The notes beneath the pieces are model-generated. The model had not been told where the DNA came from and did no database searches. It was given only the letters and a program-made list of their open reading frames with translations. Below are positions 7,015-16,010 of a DNA stretch of 64,000 nt, in pieces. Every line of letters begins with the position of its first letter. The stretch's first letter is position 1. The translations under genes and the position numbers were made by a program. Source of the stretch: Microcoleus vaginatus HSN003 (GTDB lineage Bacteria; Cyanobacteriota; Cyanobacteriia; Cyanobacteriales; Microcoleaceae); NCBI RefSeq assembly GCF_022701255.1, contig NZ_CP031705.1:496001-560000 (forward strand), written 5' to 3'.

Positions 7015-9228
7015 ATGACAACAAAACTAAGAGCTAAAGACACAAAGAAAATGGAGATAGATTGGCAGGAGTGGAGGGGAAACCAAGAACTAATTCTCAA
7101 TCAAGTAGACAATGCGATCGCTTTGTTCGACTCGTCTGACTGCTTAGTTTTGTTTAACAAAAAATTTGCCCGAATCTGGGAACTGTCCCCAGAATGGCTG
7201 GAAACAAAGCCGAAGTGCCACTTGCTGTTTGCGGAAATTGTCGATCGGGGTTACTTGTCTGTTCAGCAGTGGGAAGAGTTTCAGCAAGCACTGGAAACAT
7301 CTCAGGATCAAAGTTTATCATTTTATTTCGAGCAAGCCAATGCGGTTTGTTTGGAGGTGTGCGCCACGATTACCAACAGTGGCGGACGGCTGTTTACCTT
7401 TCGAGATGTTACGGTATATCAAAACTCCCAAGCTAGTTTGAACGCAGAAGTCAGGCGGCTGAGCTTTCTTTTAGGTTTAACCGAACGCCTGCAAAACTCT
7501 GAGAGTTTGCAAGAAATAGGTGAGTTTGCGCTCACCTATCTGGTAGAGGCAATGAATGCAGCTTTCGGAGATGTCAAGGTGATTAGTGGCAAGGGAAACG
7601 ACCGGCAAGCGTCGGGGATTTGCAACCAAGTTTCTACTCAATTTTTGGCTACTTACGGGGAGCCTGTTGTCGCAGGAATGCAAGAATTGCTCGACAAAGG
7701 CATTCCCTACGGCATCGGTTTGCTGTGGGAAGTGGTGAAAACTGGTAAACCTTTCTTTGTCGAGGATTATGCCCAAAATCCCAATGCCGTGCCGGAATTT
7801 CGGCATCCGGGAATCGGACAACTGGGCATTTTTCCGATCGCAGCTACCAACGGCGCGATCATCGGAGTGCTGACGCTGGAGTCCCGCAACATCAAAAAAC
7901 TGCAAGCCGCCGTCCACCAAGAAGTGCTGGAGGCTGCTTGCCGGACTCTGGGGGCGGCGATCGAGCGGGCTCAGACACAAGAGAACCTGCGCCAAGTTAA
8001 CGAAGAATTAGAGTATTCTTCTCAGTTGAAATCCGAGTTTTTAGCCTCAATGTCCCACGAATTGCGGACGCCTCTCAACAGCATTCTCGGCTTTTCTGAC
8101 TTGCTGCTGCGACAAACAGCCGGACAATTGAGCGATCGACAAATCAACTATGTAGATCTGATAGAAAAAAGTGGCCAGCACTTGTTGCAGCTAATCAACG
8201 ATATTCTTGATCTTTCTAAAATCGAAGCGGGGAAAGTAGAACTAAATTTACAGCCTGTTCGCGTTCAAGAACTCGCTACAGACTGTCTGAAAATGATGCA
8301 GCCGCGTGCAGAGAAAAAGCGAATCAGTGTGGCTTTAGCACTGGACTACCGCATTACTAAAGTTTGGATCGACGAACGGCGAGTGCGACAAATTGTGATT
8401 AATTTACTTTCCAATGCCATCAAGTTTACCCCAGAGCAGGGACAAGTTAAACTCAGCGGGCGTCTGGTCTACGGCAGTGAAATAAACGGCGACTACCGGC
8501 CCGATTGTTCTCCTGTAAATGCCAGCACTCCTTATTTTTGTTTTGAGGTGGAAGACTCCGGCATCGGCATTCCTCAAGACCGCTGGCACTTGCTATTTAG
8601 ACCTTTTCAACAGGTGGATTCTTCCCTGACTAGGCGCCACGAAGGTACAGGTTTGGGTTTGGCTTTGACTAAGCGATTGGCAGAATTGCACGGGGGGACT
8701 GTTTCTTTTCAATCTGTTTGCGGTCGGGGAAGTCTTTTCCGGGTTTGGCTGCCTTTGACGGAGATGCGTCAAGAGTTGGGGAACTTTGCTTCTTGTGCCT
8801 TAGATTCTAAATTAGTCCCTGGTTCTGCGATTGCTTTACCAATTGGCAGGAAGCGGATTTTGGTTGTCGAAGACCAGCCTTTTAACCAAATGTTAATTTC
8901 TGAGGTGATGGAATTGGAGGGGTACGGGGTAGAGATACTCGCGGATGGGAAGGCGATGGCCGATCGTATTCTCGCCGCCTCTGCGGCCCCGGAGTTGCTG
9001 CCGGATTTGATTTTGATGGACATTCAGTTGCCGGATGTTGACGGCTTTGAGTTGATGCGTCGAGTTAAAGCAGATCCTGTCTGGGAGTCGGTACCGATGA
9101 TTGCGGTGACGGCGATGGCGATGCCTGGCGATCGCGATCGATGTTTGGAAGCGGGCGCTTCTGGTTATTTGAGTAAGCCGCTGGATTTGAATTTAACGAT
9201 CGCTACTATCCGTTCTTTTCTCAACTAA
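7015..9228 (+). CDS. Hybrid sensor histidine kinase (PAS-GAF-HisKA-HATPase-REC)
   Basis: The protein has 737 residues. In order: a PAS-like domain (about 25-125), a GAF-like domain (about 155-320), and HisKA with SHELRTPLNSILG (phospho-His near 347). The HATPase carries an N-box NLLSNAIKF (about 463), DSGIGIP (about 513) and GTGLGLAL (about 544). A C-terminal receiver has LILMDIQLP, with the phospho-Asp near 668. There are no membrane segments, so it should sense a cytoplasmic signal. The GAF lacks an obvious chromophore Cys motif. The next signalling gene downstream is a receiver-cyclase, making a functional link plausible (inference). Confidence 0.93.
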   Translation: MTTKLRAKDTKKMEIDWQEWRGNQELILNQVDNAIALFDSSDCLVLFNKKFARIWELSPEWLETKPKCHLLFAEIVDRGYLSVQQWEEFQQALETSQDQSLSFYFEQANAVCLEVCATITNSGGRLFTFRDVTVYQNSQASLNAEVRRLSFLLGLTERLQNSESLQEIGEFALTYLVEAMNAAFGDVKVISGKGNDRQASGICNQVSTQFLATYGEPVVAGMQELLDKGIPYGIGLLWEVVKTGKPFFVEDYAQNPNAVPEFRHPGIGQLGIFPIAATNGAIIGVLTLESRNIKKLQAAVHQEVLEAACRTLGAAIERAQTQENLRQVNEELEYSSQLKSEFLASMSHELRTPLNSILGFSDLLLRQTAGQLSDRQINYVDLIEKSGQHLLQLINDILDLSKIEAGKVELNLQPVRVQELATDCLKMMQPRAEKKRISVALALDYRITKVWIDERRVRQIVINLLSNAIKFTPEQGQVKLSGRLVYGSEINGDYRPDCSPVNASTPYFCFEVEDSGIGIPQDRWHLLFRPFQQVDSSLTRRHEGTGLGLALTKRLAELHGGTVSFQSVCGRGSLFRVWLPLTEMRQELGNFASCALDSKLVPGSAIALPIGRKRILVVEDQPFNQMLISEVMELEGYGVEILADGKAMADRILAASAAPELLPDLILMDIQLPDVDGFELMRRVKADPVWESVPMIAVTAMAMPGDRDRCLEAGASGYLSKPLDLNLTIATIRSFLN

Positions 9229-9590
9229 CAATAATTATTTGCAGTTCCAGCAGTGCCATTTATTACAACTCATAACCAGAAAGGTTAAACTCAATAGTAG
9301 ATAAATATCTATAGGACTTGTGCAGAGTTGCCGGATAAACCCGGTTCCTACTCAAATGTTGCACCATTCTCAATCAGTCTTGGGTGGGATCTCCTGCCCA
9401 ACCCCTAATCCCCACCCGAAAGCTCACTCTTTGTGGAACAGGCCAAAAAGCCTGTTCTTGATAATGGTGCAAGAGGTAAGTTCCTACTAAAAACCTCGAA
9501 TTTAATAACGAGAAATACAGGAATCACCCAGTTTTCAAGCCTCTACACGCGCCAGTCCCAAGCTAAATTCAATATATTTTATCATATTCC
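9229..9590. other. Spacer between the kinase and cyclase genes
   Basis: No gene is seen. The stretch is largely occupied by a family B MITE-like element (9359-9472). A CCGGATAAACCCGGTTCC palindrome-like stretch lies near 9331. Confidence 0.5.
9359..9472. repeat. MITE-like element, family B, copy 2
   Basis: The ends are TTGCACCATT (9359-9368) and AATGGTGCAA (9463-9472), identical to the inner ends of the copy at 4471-4577. The interior has TTTGTGGAACAGGC and GCCTGTTCTTG arms like copy 1, but its left core (GGGATCTCCTGCCCAACCCC) matches the family A copy at 6151-6263. It is therefore a mosaic of the two families. Confidence 0.85.
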
Positions 9591-11063
9591 ATGTCAAACA
9601 AGTCGCCCTGCATCATGTTGGTTGATGACGAGCCAGCTAATCTGATTTTACTGGAAGAGTTATTGCTCATGAAAGGATACACCACAGTATCAGCGCTCTC
9701 TGGCGATGAAGCGCTCTCCCTCGCCCGCGCATCTCGACCTGATTTAATTTTACTAGATATTATGATGCCGGAGATGGACGGTTTTGATGTGTGCGAGATC
9801 CTGCGGAAGGATACGGCATTGCAAACTGTACCGGTGATTTTTTTGACTGCCCTCGATGACGATACCTCTCGCATCAAAGGGTTAGAAATGATGGCAGATG
9901 ATTATTTAACAAAGCCTTTTAACAGTCGCTTGCTGCTGGCGAAAGTTGAAAATATTTTGCAGTTGAGTCAAATGCGATCGCAAGCTGTATCTTCCCAATT
10001 ACACCAGCAAGTCAAAGAGCAAAGCAAACGCCAAATCGCCGCCGCTTGGGAGGCCAACGAATATCTTTCAGAAAAATTTCAGCTATTTGTGCCAGAACAA
10101 CTTCTCGGACGAATTGCGCCGCAAGGAATAGAATCTATTCAGTTGGGCAATGTCACCGAAGAAGAGCTGACTGTTTTATTTTGCGACATTCGCGGGTTTA
10201 CTGCGATCGCCGAATCTCAACCAGCTCGCGAGACTTTTGAATGGTTGAACGCTTTTTTTACTAAAATGAACGAGTGCATAACGTGTCACGGCGGGTTTAT
10301 TGACAAATACCTAGGTGATGCAATCATGGCAGTATTTGACAAGCAGAATTCTCACGCTATGGATGCGATCGAAGCTGCAGTAGCCATGCAAGAAACTTTG
10401 CAAGAATTTAATACCAGTCGCCACAAATACAATTTAGAATCTCCCGTCAATATTGGTACGGGAATTAACACAGGTATCGGCATGATCGGCACTTTAGGTT
10501 CTGATCGCCGCATGGACTCTACAGTCATCGGCGATGTAGTAAATACAGCTTCTCGGTTAGAAAACTTAACTAAAATATACGGTTGCCAAATTATTGTTAG
10601 CGAAAATGCGATCGTTCATGCGAGAGAATTTCTAAATGGCATAAGCCCCAACTCAAAATCAAAAGAAAGTCTATTATTAAAGTGCGACTTGGAAGTGGAA
10701 ACACAGGAGACTATTATTTCTACTTCTGGGGGAACTGCTACAGACAGCGATTTGCCAAGGAACAATTATTACTATCGCTGGATCGATCGAGTAACCCCGC
10801 GCGGGAAGCAGCAAGCTATTGAAATCTACGAAATCTGGGCAGCCTCCTGTCCCGACTCTGAAGCAAAGCAGCTTACCCAGAGTTTATTTGACAAAGGAAT
10901 TCAAGGATGGCAATCAGAAAAAATTATCGCCGCATTGGGATATTTTCAGCAACTAATTGAACAAAACCCTGCGGATACAGTCGTCAGTTTTTATATAAAT
11001 CGCTGCAAGGAAAAACTAGGTTTTATACCTGTAAATAGCAGCTCAGAAGGATTTAACTTGTAG
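9591..11063 (+). CDS. Receiver domain fused to class III adenylate cyclase
   Basis: The protein has 490 residues. A receiver domain occupies 5-125, with phospho-Asp 56 in LILLDIMMPEMDG and a KPF motif. After a helical linker comes a class III nucleotide cyclase domain from about 190. Metal-binding aspartates lie in LFCDIRGFT and YLGDAIM; Lys in FIDKYLGD with Thr in MDSTVIGD is the pair that favours ATP in cyanobacterial cyclases. A C-terminal extension of about 100 residues follows. The product should be cAMP, made under two-component control. It is downstream of the hybrid kinase. Confidence 0.92.
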   Translation: MSNKSPCIMLVDDEPANLILLEELLLMKGYTTVSALSGDEALSLARASRPDLILLDIMMPEMDGFDVCEILRKDTALQTVPVIFLTALDDDTSRIKGLEMMADDYLTKPFNSRLLLAKVENILQLSQMRSQAVSSQLHQQVKEQSKRQIAAAWEANEYLSEKFQLFVPEQLLGRIAPQGIESIQLGNVTEEELTVLFCDIRGFTAIAESQPARETFEWLNAFFTKMNECITCHGGFIDKYLGDAIMAVFDKQNSHAMDAIEAAVAMQETLQEFNTSRHKYNLESPVNIGTGINTGIGMIGTLGSDRRMDSTVIGDVVNTASRLENLTKIYGCQIIVSENAIVHAREFLNGISPNSKSKESLLLKCDLEVETQETIISTSGGTATDSDLPRNNYYYRWIDRVTPRGKQQAIEIYEIWAASCPDSEAKQLTQSLFDKGIQGWQSEKIIAALGYFQQLIEQNPADTVVSFYINRCKEKLGFIPVNSSSEGFNL

Positions 11064-11086
11064 GGCGGGCTCGCGAGCCCGCCCTA
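11061..11086. repeat. Perfect 26-bp palindrome spanning the cyclase stop codon
   Basis: TAGGGCGGGCTCG at 11061-11073 is followed directly by its exact reverse complement, CGAGCCCGCCCTA (11074-11086). The first three bases are the TAG stop of the cyclase gene. With no loop and no T-run it is not a standard terminator, though the RNA could still fold. It resembles the GC-rich palindromic cores of the MITE-like elements in this window. Confidence 0.85.
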
Positions 11087-11194
11087 AAATAGTTTAGACC
11101 TATGGCAAAAGTCTCCAACTATCCTGCGTTGCGTCTGTGGTTTCCCTATCAATGAAAGATTTATCCAATAAGTCTACTCTAATTGGAGTTCGCA

Positions 11195-11839
11195 TCAAAC
11201 AGTCGTCAAAACTTGCTCTCTCAACTTCCCGATCAACTCATTCACACCCCCCGCATTCAAACGGTAACTCAAAGGATGACCGATTAAATAAGCCGAACTT
11301 TCAAATAAAACATCAATTTCCACCAAACCATTTTCTCGCAAAGTTTTGCCAGTCGAAACCAAATCCACAATTGCCTCCGACATACCCGTAATCGGCCCCA
11401 ACTCCACAGAACCGTAAAGCGGCACAATTTCCACCGGCAAATTCAAATTGTGAAAATATTCTCTTGCACAGTGTACGAACTTAGAAGCAACTCTACCGTG
11501 AGGAGGCAAATCCACAGTTCGTCGATAAGAACTAGATTCCTTCACCGCCACCGACAGCCGACATTTGCCAAATTTTAAATCAATTAAATTGGCAACTTTC
11601 GGCTTTTTTTCCCGCAAAACATCATAGCCAGCAATGCCCAAGTCCGCTTGACCGTATTCCACATAAACCGGCACGTCGTGGGTTCTTACTAGCAAAGCTT
11701 TGGCACTGCCGGTCGGGTCATATATTTGAAGTTGTCGGTTAGAGGAATCGAGAAAAGCACTGAAGTCTAATCCAACCGATTTAAACAGCCGAATGCTATC
11801 TCCTAACAATCCGCCTTTGGGAAGTGCAACAGTAATCAT
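11195..11839 (-). CDS. hisG: ATP phosphoribosyltransferase, short form
   Basis: The 214-residue protein starts [16 protein letters not shown]. HisG catalyses the first step of histidine biosynthesis, joining ATP and PRPP. Family landmarks are [18 protein letters not shown], the REN motif in KTLRENGL, and DLVSTGKTL, which binds PRPP. At 214 residues it is the short form, which lacks the C-terminal regulatory domain and normally needs HisZ. hisZ is not in this window. It is a monocistronic gene on the minus strand. Confidence 0.96.
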   Translation of the reverse strand: MITVALPKGGLLGDSIRLFKSVGLDFSAFLDSSNRQLQIYDPTGSAKALLVRTHDVPVYVEYGQADLGIAGYDVLREKKPKVANLIDLKFGKCRLSVAVKESSSYRRTVDLPPHGRVASKFVHCAREYFHNLNLPVEIVPLYGSVELGPITGMSEAIVDLVSTGKTLRENGLVEIDVLFESSAYLIGHPLSYRLNAGGVNELIGKLREQVLTTV

Positions 11840-12024
11840 GTCAATTTTTAGAGGATAAATTGCTCAATTTTGGAAGGGGCGATCTCGGCACAAGCAGAAA
11901 CAGCTTTTACCAAACTAAGAATAACACATAGAGTTCATAGCGAAAAATAAATTTTGGGTATTGCTCGATCCTTTGTTTGAGGATATATTATATTTAGTAA
12001 GTTTTTATAGACTCACATTTTTAA

Positions 12025-12306
12025 ATGGCGGTCAGTATGGAAAACAATCAAGAGTTTGAGAGTCAAGAAGTTGACGGAGAATTTCACAGTGTAGACCCGG
12101 ATTCCCTGAAAATTACAATAGATGAAATCCTCTCAGGCGGTGGTGTAGAGAGGGAGGAAATGGACTATACAGTAGCTGTACCTACCGCTAACCACGCCCG
12201 TGTTCCCAGGGACAGAGGCTTCTCGCTTCATGTGCAACCAAGCGTCTTCGATCGCACCCCCCGATCGCAGTTTGCAGAAAAACGCGGAACGCTGGGAGGC
12301 TGTTAA
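12025..12306 (+). CDS. Small acidic hypothetical protein
   Basis: The 93-residue frame starts MAVSMENNQEFES. The first 60 residues are acidic and look like coding sequence (DPDSLKITIDEILSGGG). The last 30 are rich in Arg, Pro and Gly and overlap HIP1-like sites, so the 3' half may not be real. There is no recognised domain, signal peptide or membrane segment. It lies between hisG (divergent) and the GST gene. Confidence 0.4.
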   Translation: MAVSMENNQEFESQEVDGEFHSVDPDSLKITIDEILSGGGVEREEMDYTVAVPTANHARVPRDRGFSLHVQPSVFDRTPRSQFAEKRGTLGGC

Positions 12307-12438
12307 GGTAAAATGCTTGCACAGGCGGGTGCACAGAACTGGACGATCGCACGATAGTCATTGTGTATCACGTCTTTGTGTATTCAACTCTAAAACTTAA
12401 AATTTAACGGGCGATCGTAAATAGCTGACTGCTAAACT

Positions 12439-13089
12439 ATGACCGAATTGACACTTGTTATTGGTAACAAAAATTATTCCTCTTGGTCGCTGCACGCTTG
12501 GTTGGCGATGAAACAAGCTGGACTGGAATTTGCAGAGGTGAGAATCCCCTTAGACTGGCCGACAACCAATGAAGAAATTCGGCGCTATTCTCCATCGGGA
12601 AAAGTGCCAGTTTTAATAGACGGTGATCTGAAAGTGTGGGAATCTTTAGCAATTTGCGAATACGTTGCCGATCGCTTTGCAAAAGATTTGTGGCCGACAG
12701 ATGTAGCGGAACGGGCGATCGCCCGTTCCATCTGCGCCGAAATGCACGCGGGGTTCCAAAATTTGCGCGAAAATATGCCGATGGACTGCCGCAACCGCTA
12801 TCCGGGAGAAGGGATGACTCCCGGTGTCGAAGCAGATATCGATCGCATCTTTGCCATTTGGCGCGAATGCCGCCAAAAATTCGGGACAGGCGGCAATATG
12901 CTATTCGGACAGTTCACAGTTGTTGACGCTATGTTTGCACCCGTTGTCATGCGTTTTGTGACCTACGGAGTCAAATTAGATTCAGTAGCAAAAGCTTATG
13001 CGGATGCGATTTTGGCATTACCTGCCATCCAGGAATGGGTAGCAGCAGCTTCCAGCGAAACTGAAAGTATTCCACACGTTAAAATTTAG
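12439..13089 (+). CDS. Glutathione S-transferase family protein
   Basis: The 216-residue protein has an N-terminal thioredoxin-like GST domain with NYSSWSLHAWL (candidate catalytic Ser near residues 14-16), the cis-Pro stretch GKVPVLIDGD, and ESLAICEYVADRF. An all-helical C-terminal domain ends near ALPAIQEWVAAA. These are standard GST features for glutathione conjugation or reduction; the substrate cannot be told. It lies 52 bases upstream of the response regulator, on the same strand. Confidence 0.92.
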   Translation: MTELTLVIGNKNYSSWSLHAWLAMKQAGLEFAEVRIPLDWPTTNEEIRRYSPSGKVPVLIDGDLKVWESLAICEYVADRFAKDLWPTDVAERAIARSICAEMHAGFQNLRENMPMDCRNRYPGEGMTPGVEADIDRIFAIWRECRQKFGTGGNMLFGQFTVVDAMFAPVVMRFVTYGVKLDSVAKAYADAILALPAIQEWVAAASSETESIPHVKI

Positions 13090-13141
13090 GAAAAATCAGT
13101 TTACTTAACCTAAAATCTCAAATCTCAAATTTGAAATCAGG

Positions 13142-13828
13142 ATGCGGATTCTTTTAGTTGATGATGAAGTTGAGTTAACTGACCCTTTGAGTCGAGTCTT
13201 AAGCCGCGAAGGTTATACAGTTGATGTGGCATTTGACGGAGCAAGTGGCAGCGATTTAGCAATGCAGGGTAATTACGATTTGCTAATTTTGGATTGGATG
13301 CTACCGAGACAAACTGGACTGGCAATTTGCCAGAAGTTGCGATCGCAAGGACGGAGTACGCCAGTGCTATTTCTCACCGCCAAAGATACCGTAGACGATC
13401 GCGTACAAGGACTTGACGCCGGTGCAGACGACTATTTAGTCAAACCTTTTGAACTGCGAGAACTCCTCGCCAGAGTCCGCGCCTTGCTGCGGCGGCCTCC
13501 TACTTTTGATGCCGAGGTTGCTGTCGGGCGGCTACAAGTTGCAGATTTACAGCTAGACTACGACAATCAATTAGCTTATCGGGGCGATCGTACAATTGAT
13601 TTATCCGAAAAAGAATGTCAGTTATTAGAATACTTAATGCGCCATCCAGGTCAATTGCTAACACACGAACAAATCCACCAGTATTTGTGGAGTGAAGCAG
13701 AAAAACCCAGCAGCAATGTATTAGCAGCTCAAATTCGCCTGCTGCGCCGCAAAATAGAAGCACCGGGCGAATCTGTCCTAATTCACACAGTCTACGGCAG
13801 AGGCTATCGCTTTGGAGAAGCCAATTAA
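13142..13828 (+). CDS. OmpR/PhoB-type response regulator
   Basis: The 228-residue protein has a receiver domain (1-120) with the acidic pair DD at 7-8, phospho-Asp 51 in LILDWMLP, Thr in FLTAKD and Lys in LVKPFE. A winged-helix DNA-binding domain follows (about 130-226), ending VYGRGYRFGEAN. The sequence resembles RppA/NrsR-like regulators of cyanobacteria, though I would not fix a symbol. No histidine kinase lies beside it, so its partner is elsewhere. Confidence 0.92.
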   Translation: MRILLVDDEVELTDPLSRVLSREGYTVDVAFDGASGSDLAMQGNYDLLILDWMLPRQTGLAICQKLRSQGRSTPVLFLTAKDTVDDRVQGLDAGADDYLVKPFELRELLARVRALLRRPPTFDAEVAVGRLQVADLQLDYDNQLAYRGDRTIDLSEKECQLLEYLMRHPGQLLTHEQIHQYLWSEAEKPSSNVLAAQIRLLRRKIEAPGESVLIHTVYGRGYRFGEAN

Positions 13829-13854
13829 AAATAATAGCAATTGTACAAAAATCC

Positions 13855-13960
13855 CTCTTCCCTCTCCCTTCTTCCCTCTTCCCTCTTCCCTCTTCCTGAC
13901 ATCCGTTACATCCGTTACAGAATCCGTTGCCGAACTTCCCTCTTCCCTCTTCCTTTATCG
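13855..13960. repeat. CTTCCCT-type heptamer repeats
   Basis: Runs of CTTCCCT and CTTCCTT units fill the space between two convergent genes. They are split by CATCCGTTACATCCGTTACAGAATCCGTTGCCGAACTTCC, a phrase that recurs in reverse near 16985 (GGAAGTTCGGCAACGG) and in part near 38273. The array is STRR-like. Confidence 0.75.
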
Positions 13961-13986
13961 GGAAAGTGTGCACCCTAAACCCGCCC

Positions 13987-14823
13987 TTACCGATGTTGAC
14001 AAACCAAAGTAATTACTGTCACCTCCGGCGGACAAAATAGCCTCCCCGGCGCATAAGTCCCCAAACCGCGATTCACGTACAGCAAATTACTCCCAACCTG
14101 ATGCAAACCGCTAGCCCATTCCCAGTGAGTAACTACTCGATTGCAAGCCGACAGCAAAGGAATGAACTTTCGGATTCGTTTAGGAATCAAATAGCCAATT
14201 TTTCTGACCCAAGCGTACAAAGGCCCGATACCGGGAATAACGATTTGACCGCCGTGAGTGTGCCCAGACAACTGCAAATCAATCCGCCAATTTTGCAGTT
14301 TTTCAGCAGTATCGGGATTGTGAGACAAGACAATCCGAGGAATCGCGGGATTTATTGATGCCATTACAGGTTCAGGCGCAAAATCGCCCGACCAAAAATC
14401 TGCCAACCCAACTAAAGCCAATTCTGACCCCAAAGGATAGATTGCTTCGTTGTACAAAACCCGAATCCCGACGCTATTTAAAGCATTAGAAACCTCTGTT
14501 TTTGCCCTCGGCCAATAGTGGTCATGATTGCCCAAAACCGCGTAAATTCCCAGCCGACTTTGCAAGTTTTTCAATCGCTGCACTAAGGTGTAAATAGGTG
14601 CGGGATCGTAGGTAATAAAGTCACCGGTTAAAAAAATCAGGTCGGGTTCGGCTTCATTGGCCGCAGCAATCGCCTCTTCTAGCAGCCCTTCCGATAGCCG
14701 CACCCCGTCATAGTGAAAGTCAGTAAGCTGTACAATTTTAGTACCGGATAGATTTGCTGGAAGATTGGCGATCGGTATTGTTAAATACTCTACTCGAAGT
14801 TTTCCAGTTAATAACCTGTGCAT
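13987..14823 (-). CDS. Metallophosphoesterase (YkuE-like)
   Basis: The 278-residue protein contains the full set of calcineurin-like metallophosphoesterase motifs: DFHYDG (as D-x-H), GDFITYD, GNHDHYW, SHNPD and GHTHGGQ. These bind two metal ions. The form resembles the YkuE group. There is no clear signal peptide; the N-terminus RVEYLTIPIANLP is typical of the family. The substrate is unknown. It is convergent with the response regulator gene. Confidence 0.92.
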   Translation of the reverse strand: MHRLLTGKLRVEYLTIPIANLPANLSGTKIVQLTDFHYDGVRLSEGLLEEAIAAANEAEPDLIFLTGDFITYDPAPIYTLVQRLKNLQSRLGIYAVLGNHDHYWPRAKTEVSNALNSVGIRVLYNEAIYPLGSELALVGLADFWSGDFAPEPVMASINPAIPRIVLSHNPDTAEKLQNWRIDLQLSGHTHGGQIVIPGIGPLYAWVRKIGYLIPKRIRKFIPLLSACNRVVTHWEWASGLHQVGSNLLYVNRGLGTYAPGRLFCPPEVTVITLVCQHR

Positions 14824-15497
14824 AAATCTAAGGTTTATTGATGACAGAACGCCACCTCTAGCTTAGCAAATAAACAGGCAAGACTGCCAAAGTAGATATT
14901 CTTCCCTTTTCCTCCTGTCATCCGACTAATGACTAATAATTGCTGACTAATGACTACAATCCTAGATGCAAAAAGTGGGATTACCTCAATAGAATTTAAA
15001 CATAAATTCCCCATCTTTATTTAGGATTTACTGCAAAATTGTTTGGGTCTTACGCGCCCAAATACTAAGCTGTTCTGCCTTTAAATTGTATGTCAAAAAA
15101 AATTAAAGTCTTGTGGGGTGGGCGTCCCGCCCGCCCTGAATATACAATTTAAATGCGCGACAGCTTACAGCATTTTTATAATATTATGACTTGCGTAACA
15201 ATCTGTTTAAAACGCTATCAATCCTCTTCAGACTGGCATTTTCCGCCCCGCATCTATATTCTTTGGGCAAATGTCAAAGCTCCGACTTGTGCCGCATCCC
15301 CATCGCATCGGCATACCACACGGGGATTGCTCCTACCAAATACTATCTTATGAGTAATGATTTATTACTGAGTAGGTGGAAATAAACATGGCGTGGGGGA
15401 GGCCGGGTTTTGCATTAATAATAAACTGTGGCTAGTATATATTATTGCGTTACCCGCCCCTAAGATATTTTATTTTTTTGTCCACTCTGCCTACTTG
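14824..15497. other. 674-bp non-coding stretch
   Basis: No gene is supported. It holds CTAATGA-type heptamers near 14925-14955 and a family A MITE-like element at 15066-15167. The overlapping plus frames near 15153-15385 start inside that element and are not convincing. Confidence 0.5.
15066..15167. repeat. MITE-like element, family A, copy 2
   Basis: This 102-bp element has ends TAAGCTGTTCTGCCTTTAAA... and ...TTTAAATGCGCGACAGCTTA, inverted repeats of about 25 bp with a few mismatches. The core is GTCAAAAAAAATTAAAGTC then TTGTGGGGTGGGCGTCCCGCCCGCC. It has no coding capacity. The core is shared with the copies at 48324 and 48562. Confidence 0.9.
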
Positions 15498-15983
15498 TTA
15501 ACTAATAACTTCTGACTTGTGCTGCTTTTTCTCAATATACTGCTGGTGGTAATCCTCGGCCATATAAAATTCAGCAGCAGGTTTGATTTCCGTGGCAATA
15601 TCTTTGTCGTATTTACCGGAGATTTGCAATTTTTGTTTGGAGACGCGAGCGGCTTTTTCTTGTTCGGAATTATGATAAAAAATCACAGACCTGTACTGTT
15701 CGCCTCTGTCGGGGCCTTGGCGATTGATTTGGGTTGGGTCGTGACAGTTCCAGAATACATCTAGCAGTGTTTCGTAACTCACCTGCGATCGATCGTACTC
15801 TATCAGCACAGATTCAGCGTGACCCGTCACTCTGGCGCAAACATCGAGGTAGCAGGGGTTCGGCCAGTGACCTCCTGTATAGCCCGCAGCCGTTGAGACG
15901 ACCCCCGCAACGGCGCGAAACTTGTGTTCAACTCCCCAAAAACAACCGGCGGCAAATGTGGCTTTTTCCATCGTGTTACTCAT
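15498..15983 (-). CDS. msrA: Peptide methionine sulfoxide reductase A
   Basis: The 161-residue protein has the catalytic motif GCFWG with its Cys near residue 14, followed by GVVSTAAGYTGG, GHAESVLIEYD and DPTQINRQGPDRGEQYRS. MsrA reduces methionine-S-sulfoxide in proteins, using thioredoxin. It is complete with no signal peptide, hence cytoplasmic. It is 27 bp downstream of holB on the same strand, so it may be cotranscribed. Confidence 0.97.
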   Translation of the reverse strand: MSNTMEKATFAAGCFWGVEHKFRAVAGVVSTAAGYTGGHWPNPCYLDVCARVTGHAESVLIEYDRSQVSYETLLDVFWNCHDPTQINRQGPDRGEQYRSVIFYHNSEQEKAARVSKQKLQISGKYDKDIATEIKPAAEFYMAEDYHQQYIEKKQHKSEVIS

Positions 15984-16010
15984 CGTATTGCGCTCAAACT
16001 TGGCAATAAA

